Program-made: the position numbers and the translations under genes
Notes under the pieces: model-generated
Told to the model about the DNA's origin: nothing
What the model saw: the letters and a program-made list of their open reading frames with translations, nothing else
Database searches by the model: none
Source: Bacteroidota bacterium
GTDB taxonomy: Bacteria > Bacteroidota > Bacteroidia > Cytophagales > Cyclobacteriaceae
Reading direction: 5' to 3'
Assembly: GCA_027297025.1 (NCBI GenBank)
Contig: JAPUIM010000391.1
Coordinates: 1 to 9,080 of the forward strand
DNA length: 9,080 nucleotides
Shown: piece after piece, positions 6,818-9,080 of the stretch
Numbering within the stretch: position 1 is the stretch's first letter
Layout of the letters: the number at the start of each line of letters is the position of its first letter

Positions 6818-8014
6818 TTATTTGAGAATTTCAATTACCTGACCGGCACCTACGGTCCTACCCCCTTCGCGAATTGCAAAACGCAATCCTTTTTCCATGG
6901 CTACAGTACTGATTAAATTCACCTCAACCGTTACATTATCACCGGGCATCACCATTTCTACGCCGTCGGGTAATTTGATCTCACCTGTTACATCAGTTGT
7001 TCTGAAAAAGAACTGAGGCCGGTATTTGTTGAAGAACGGAGTATGGCGACCTCCTTCTTCTTTGGAAAGTACGTAAACTTCACCCTTGAATTTATCATGA
7101 GGAGTAACAGATCCTGGTTTGCATATAACCATTCCCCTACGGACATCAGTCTTTTCAATACCTCTTAATAACAAGCCCGTGTTGTCGCCAGCTTCACCTC
7201 TGTCGAGAATCTTTCTAAACATTTCCACACCAGTAACCGTTGATTTGAGGTTTTCAGCACCCATACCCAGAATATCTACGGGATCTCCTGAGTTTATGAT
7301 CCCTCTTTCTATCCTTCCAGTGGCAACAGTTCCTCGACCAGTAATAGAGAAAATATCTTCGACCGGCATTAGGAAATCCTTATCAATTAGTCTTTTTGGC
7401 ATCGGTATGTAATCATCCACAACAGCCATTAACTCTTTCACTTTATCAACCCATTGAGCCTCACCATTAAGTGCTCCCAGGGCAGATCCTTGGATAACCG
7501 GTATGTCATCCCCATCAAATTCGTAAAAGCTTAATAGTTCACGTATTTCCATTTCAACCAACTCAATCAATTCAGGATCATCTACCAAGTCCACCTTGTT
7601 CATGAAAACTACGAGGGCGGGTACACCAACCTGGCGGGCCAATAATATATGTTCCCTGGTTTGAGGCATGGGGCCATCAGTGGCAGCCACAACTAAAATT
7701 GCTCCATCCATTTGAGCAGCCCCAGTTACCATATTCTTAACATAGTCGGCGTGACCTGGACAATCTACATGAGCGTAATGACGATTTTCAGTTTGATATT
7801 CAACATGGGCAGTATTTATTGTAATACCGCGCTCCTTTTCTTCAGGAGCATTATCAATAGAATCAAACTCTCTTATATCAGAGTCTTTTATAAATCCTTG
7901 ATCTGCCAATACCTTGGTTATTGCAGCAGTCAAGGTGGTCTTACCGTGGTCAACGTGACCGATAGTGCCGATATTTACATGCGGTTTGGATCGATCAAAG
8001 ATTTCTTTAGCCAT
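6818..8014 (-). CDS. tuf: translation elongation factor Tu
   Basis: EF-Tu is the GTPase that delivers aminoacyl-tRNA to the ribosomal A site. The protein has 398 residues in three domains. The GTPase domain has G1 GHVDHGKT (19-26), the switch I block RGITI with T65, G3 DCPGH with catalytic H88, G4 NKVD (139-142) and G5 SAL (177-179). Domains 2 and 3 are the beta-barrels from about 213 onward, with [12 protein letters not shown] and the C-terminal [16 protein letters not shown]. The ATG start gives the usual [24 protein letters not shown]. The upstream 65 bases to tRNA-Thr contain no recognisable promoter, so tuf is probably co-transcribed with the three tRNAs. No other tuf copy is visible in this window. 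Confidence 0.99.
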   Translation of the reverse strand: MAKEIFDRSKPHVNIGTIGHVDHGKTTLTAAITKVLADQGFIKDSDIREFDSIDNAPEEKERGITINTAHVEYQTENRHYAHVDCPGHADYVKNMVTGAAQMDGAILVVAATDGPMPQTREHILLARQVGVPALVVFMNKVDLVDDPELIELVEMEIRELLSFYEFDGDDIPVIQGSALGALNGEAQWVDKVKELMAVVDDYIPMPKRLIDKDFLMPVEDIFSITGRGTVATGRIERGIINSGDPVDILGMGAENLKSTVTGVEMFRKILDRGEAGDNTGLLLRGIEKTDVRRGMVICKPGSVTPHDKFKGEVYVLSKEEGGRHTPFFNKYRPQFFFRTTDVTGEIKLPDGVEMVMPGDNVTVEVNLISTVAMEKGLRFAIREGGRTVGAGQVIEILK

Positions 8015-8079
8015 TTTTGAAACTTTGTTTTAGTTGTAATACAATATTCTATTTAATATTTAAAATCAAAAAACTTTTG

Positions 8080-8151
8080 AGCCAACGACGGGATTTGAAC
8101 CCGTGACCTCTTCCTTACCAAGGAAGCGCTCTACCTCTGAGCTACATCGGC
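8080..8151 (-). tRNA. tRNA-Thr (anticodon GGT)
   Basis: A 72-base cloverleaf can be drawn. The acceptor GCCGATG pairs with CGTTGGC (with G-U pairs), discriminator T. The anticodon stem CTTCC/GGAAG has loop TTGGTAA (anticodon GGT), and the T arm ACGGG/CCCGT has TTCAAAT. CCA is not encoded. It is 34 bases after tRNA-Gly and 65 bases before tuf; the tRNA-Tyr/Gly/Thr-tuf order is shared with the E. coli tufB operon. Confidence 0.97.
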
Positions 8152-8185
8152 AGAGTCAAGATCGCCGATTTATTTCAAATCATAG

Positions 8186-8258
8186 AGCGGGCGACGAGGC
8201 TCGAACCCGCGACCTACAGCTTGGAAGGCTGTCGCTCTACCAACTGAGCTACGCCCGC
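8186..8258 (-). tRNA. tRNA-Gly (anticodon TCC)
   Basis: A 73-base cloverleaf has perfect acceptor arms GCGGGCG / CGCCCGC and discriminator T. The D arm is GCTC/GAGC. The anticodon stem is ACAGC/GCTGT with loop CTTCCAA (anticodon TCC). The T arm GCGGG/CCTCG, with TTCGAGC, contains one imperfect pair. CCA is not encoded. It is the middle gene of the three-tRNA cluster ahead of tuf. Confidence 0.97.
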
Positions 8259-8286
8259 ATCTCATAGCAGGTCATTATCTCATACC

Positions 8287-8345
8287 CAGGGACAGTAATT
8301 AAAGCATTCTATACAATTACATTCGCAAACCCTTTGTGCTCCCTG
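8287..8345 (-). other. nested inverted repeat between tRNA-Tyr and tRNA-Gly
   Basis: In the 87-base spacer, CAGGGA (8345-8340), which starts directly after the tRNA-Tyr discriminator base, can pair with TCCCTG (8292-8287). Inside it, GTAATT (8320-8315) pairs with AATTAC (8300-8295). The two arms are nested, so the spacer RNA could fold into one long stem-loop abutting the tRNA-Tyr 3' end. It may guide or hinder 3' trimming. This was seen by eye only, and the outer loop is large. Confidence 0.4.
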
Positions 8346-8427
8346 TGGGGGGAGCAGGATTCGAACCTGCGAAGGCTTAGCCAACAGATTTACAGTCTGC
8401 CCCGTTTGACCGCTTCGGTATCCCCCC
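8346..8427 (-). tRNA. tRNA-Tyr (anticodon GTA)
   Basis: An 82-base class II tRNA with a long variable arm. The acceptor arms are GGGGGGA / TCCCCCC with discriminator A. The anticodon stem CAGA/TCTG encloses loop CTGTAAA (anticodon GTA). The variable arm lies around GGCTAAGCC, and the T arm GCAGG/CCTGC has TTCGAAT. CCA is not encoded. It is the first gene of the tRNA-Tyr/Gly/Thr-tuf unit, about 60 bases after the predicted transcription start. Confidence 0.97.
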
Positions 8428-8493
8428 TGCAAATCAAAACTTAAAGAACTATTTATAGGGTGGATCTACCCACAACCTTTTTTTAAGGAAGTG

Positions 8494-8524
8494 CAAAATT
8501 AGGTGCTTTTTTGTATTAATCAAA
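8494..8524 (-). promoter_or_regulatory. Bacteroidota-type promoter for the tRNA-Tyr/Gly/Thr-tuf unit
   Basis: The transcribed strand has TTTG (8524-8521), 19 bases, then TAATTTTG (8501-8494) followed by C, a full match to the Bacteroidota consensus. Transcription would start near 8487. The -7 neighbourhood is identical over 13 bases to the tRNA-Trp promoter. An inverted repeat, TTAATC (8536-8531) / GATTAA (8521-8516), overlaps the -33 element and might be a regulator site or chance in AT-rich DNA. Confidence 0.75.
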
Positions 8525-8605
8525 TTTTTGGATTAAAAAGATATCAAGGTTAGACAGCGCTGAAAATTGCAGTATTAGTATAACCATTCGAGCACTGCTA
8601 TTGGA

Positions 8606-9080
8606 TCAAAATTGTTCATAAATTACCCTCAACTCCGGATCCCTTTCCTGACCTTTTATCTCTTTAATCAAAGTGTCCACGCCCGGCGTATCTGATAAGA
8701 GGCTCAAACCCTGGACTGCCGCCAACCGAATAAAAGATTGGGGATGGGTAATTGCATACTTTTCAAATGTAGAAATACTCAGCTGCTGGTATTTATCTGG
8801 AGCCTCCATACTTAAAGCACCAAAATATTGAAGCATATACCACAAATCCAATCCATTTAAATGTTTCATTTTTTGCTCAAACCAGGGAATTTGATCAGTC
8901 ATCTGGTTAGTTGAAAAATAATCAGCAATGGGTATAAGTACGTCTAAGCTGTTGTAATCCGAAAATTTAGATATCACTTCTATTTTATCCTTCTCATTTG
9001 TTCTTAAATAAGCATCGAGTGAACTTCCAACTACGGCATAAGATAAATCCTTCATTCCACTTCTATAGATCTCTTTGAAG
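8606..9080 (-). CDS. probable M1-family aminopeptidase, C-terminal end (partial)
   Basis: The frame is open from the right edge of the window to a TGA at 8606-8608, giving 157 residues that end in LRVIYEQF. The methionine at 9053-9055 is internal: the frame continues upstream as FKEIYRSG. The segment is all-helical and repeat-like. It contains KDLSYAVVGSSLDAYL, then DYFSTNQMTDQIPWFEQKMKHL and FIRLAAVQGLSLLSD. This resembles the helical-repeat C-terminal domain of Bacteroidota M1 zinc aminopeptidases, which have a typical SYAVVxxAL segment. The zinc-binding HEXXH and GAMEN motifs would be upstream and cannot be checked. Other HEAT-repeat proteins remain possible. It is probably unrelated in function to the tRNA and ribosomal genes that follow it on the same strand. 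Confidence 0.65.
   Translation of the reverse strand, partial: FKEIYRSGMKDLSYAVVGSSLDAYLRTNEKDKIEVISKFSDYNSLDVLIPIADYFSTNQMTDQIPWFEQKMKHLNGLDLWYMLQYFGALSMEAPDKYQQLSISTFEKYAITHPQSFIRLAAVQGLSLLSDTPGVDTLIKEIKGQERDPELRVIYEQF

Noticed and set aside
8562..8598. GCAGT / ACTGC hairpin followed by AATTTTC as a terminator of the peptidase gene
   Set aside because: The stem has only five pairs around a loop of about 20 bases and the T tract is short; it is too weak to call without folding energies or 3'-end data.
1..9080. A mobile element, CRISPR array, toxin-antitoxin or defence system
   Set aside because: Nearly all of the sequence is assigned to conserved housekeeping genes in ancestral order. No direct-repeat arrays, transposase or integrase frames, or tRNA-flanking attachment duplications were seen.

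Overview
The window is a core translation and transcription locus, read entirely from the minus strand. Gene order in the direction of transcription (high to low coordinates) is: 3' end of a probable M1-family aminopeptidase gene, tRNA-Tyr, tRNA-Gly, tRNA-Thr, tuf, tRNA-Trp, secE, nusG, rplK, rplA, rplJ, rplL, and rpoB, which runs off the left edge. The organism is most likely a Bacteroidota member, probably in the Cytophagales. The reasons are the wording of RpoB (for example the N-terminal [20 protein letters not shown] block and the [19 protein letters not shown] block), two promoters that match the Bacteroidota consensus TTTG / TAnnTTTGC, mostly A-rich upstream regions without a Shine-Dalgarno sequence, and tRNA genes without encoded CCA.

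Right part (8606-9080): the C-terminal end of a helical-repeat protein, probably an M1 peptidase, whose catalytic part lies outside the window. Next (8014-8524): a promoter, three tRNA genes and tuf, apparently one transcription unit that ends in a long hairpin at 6755-6791. A second promoter of nearly the same sequence lies just beyond the hairpin, and its -33 element sits inside the hairpin's 3' arm. It would drive the second unit: tRNA-Trp, secE, nusG, rplK, rplA, rplJ, rplL and rpoB. Genes in this unit are very tightly packed (3 to 37 bases apart), except for a 220-base spacer between rplL and rpoB that holds several potential hairpins, a perfect AAGGAGG and tiny possible reading frames.

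The products work together. EF-Tu and the tRNAs supply decoding. L11, L1, L10 and L7/L12 form the two mobile ribosomal stalks, and L7/L12 recruits EF-Tu and other GTPases. NusG and RpoB belong to the transcription machinery and couple it to translation. SecE belongs to the protein translocase.

I found no mobile element, CRISPR array, defence system or other accessory system. The points worth a second look are regulatory or small-scale: rpoB has no in-frame ATG start, the rplL-rpoB spacer looks like an attenuator or processing region, a near-invariant proline of RpoB next to the rifampicin pocket is threonine, and the two promoters share an identical 13-base block. There is no gene-free stretch over 300 bases.
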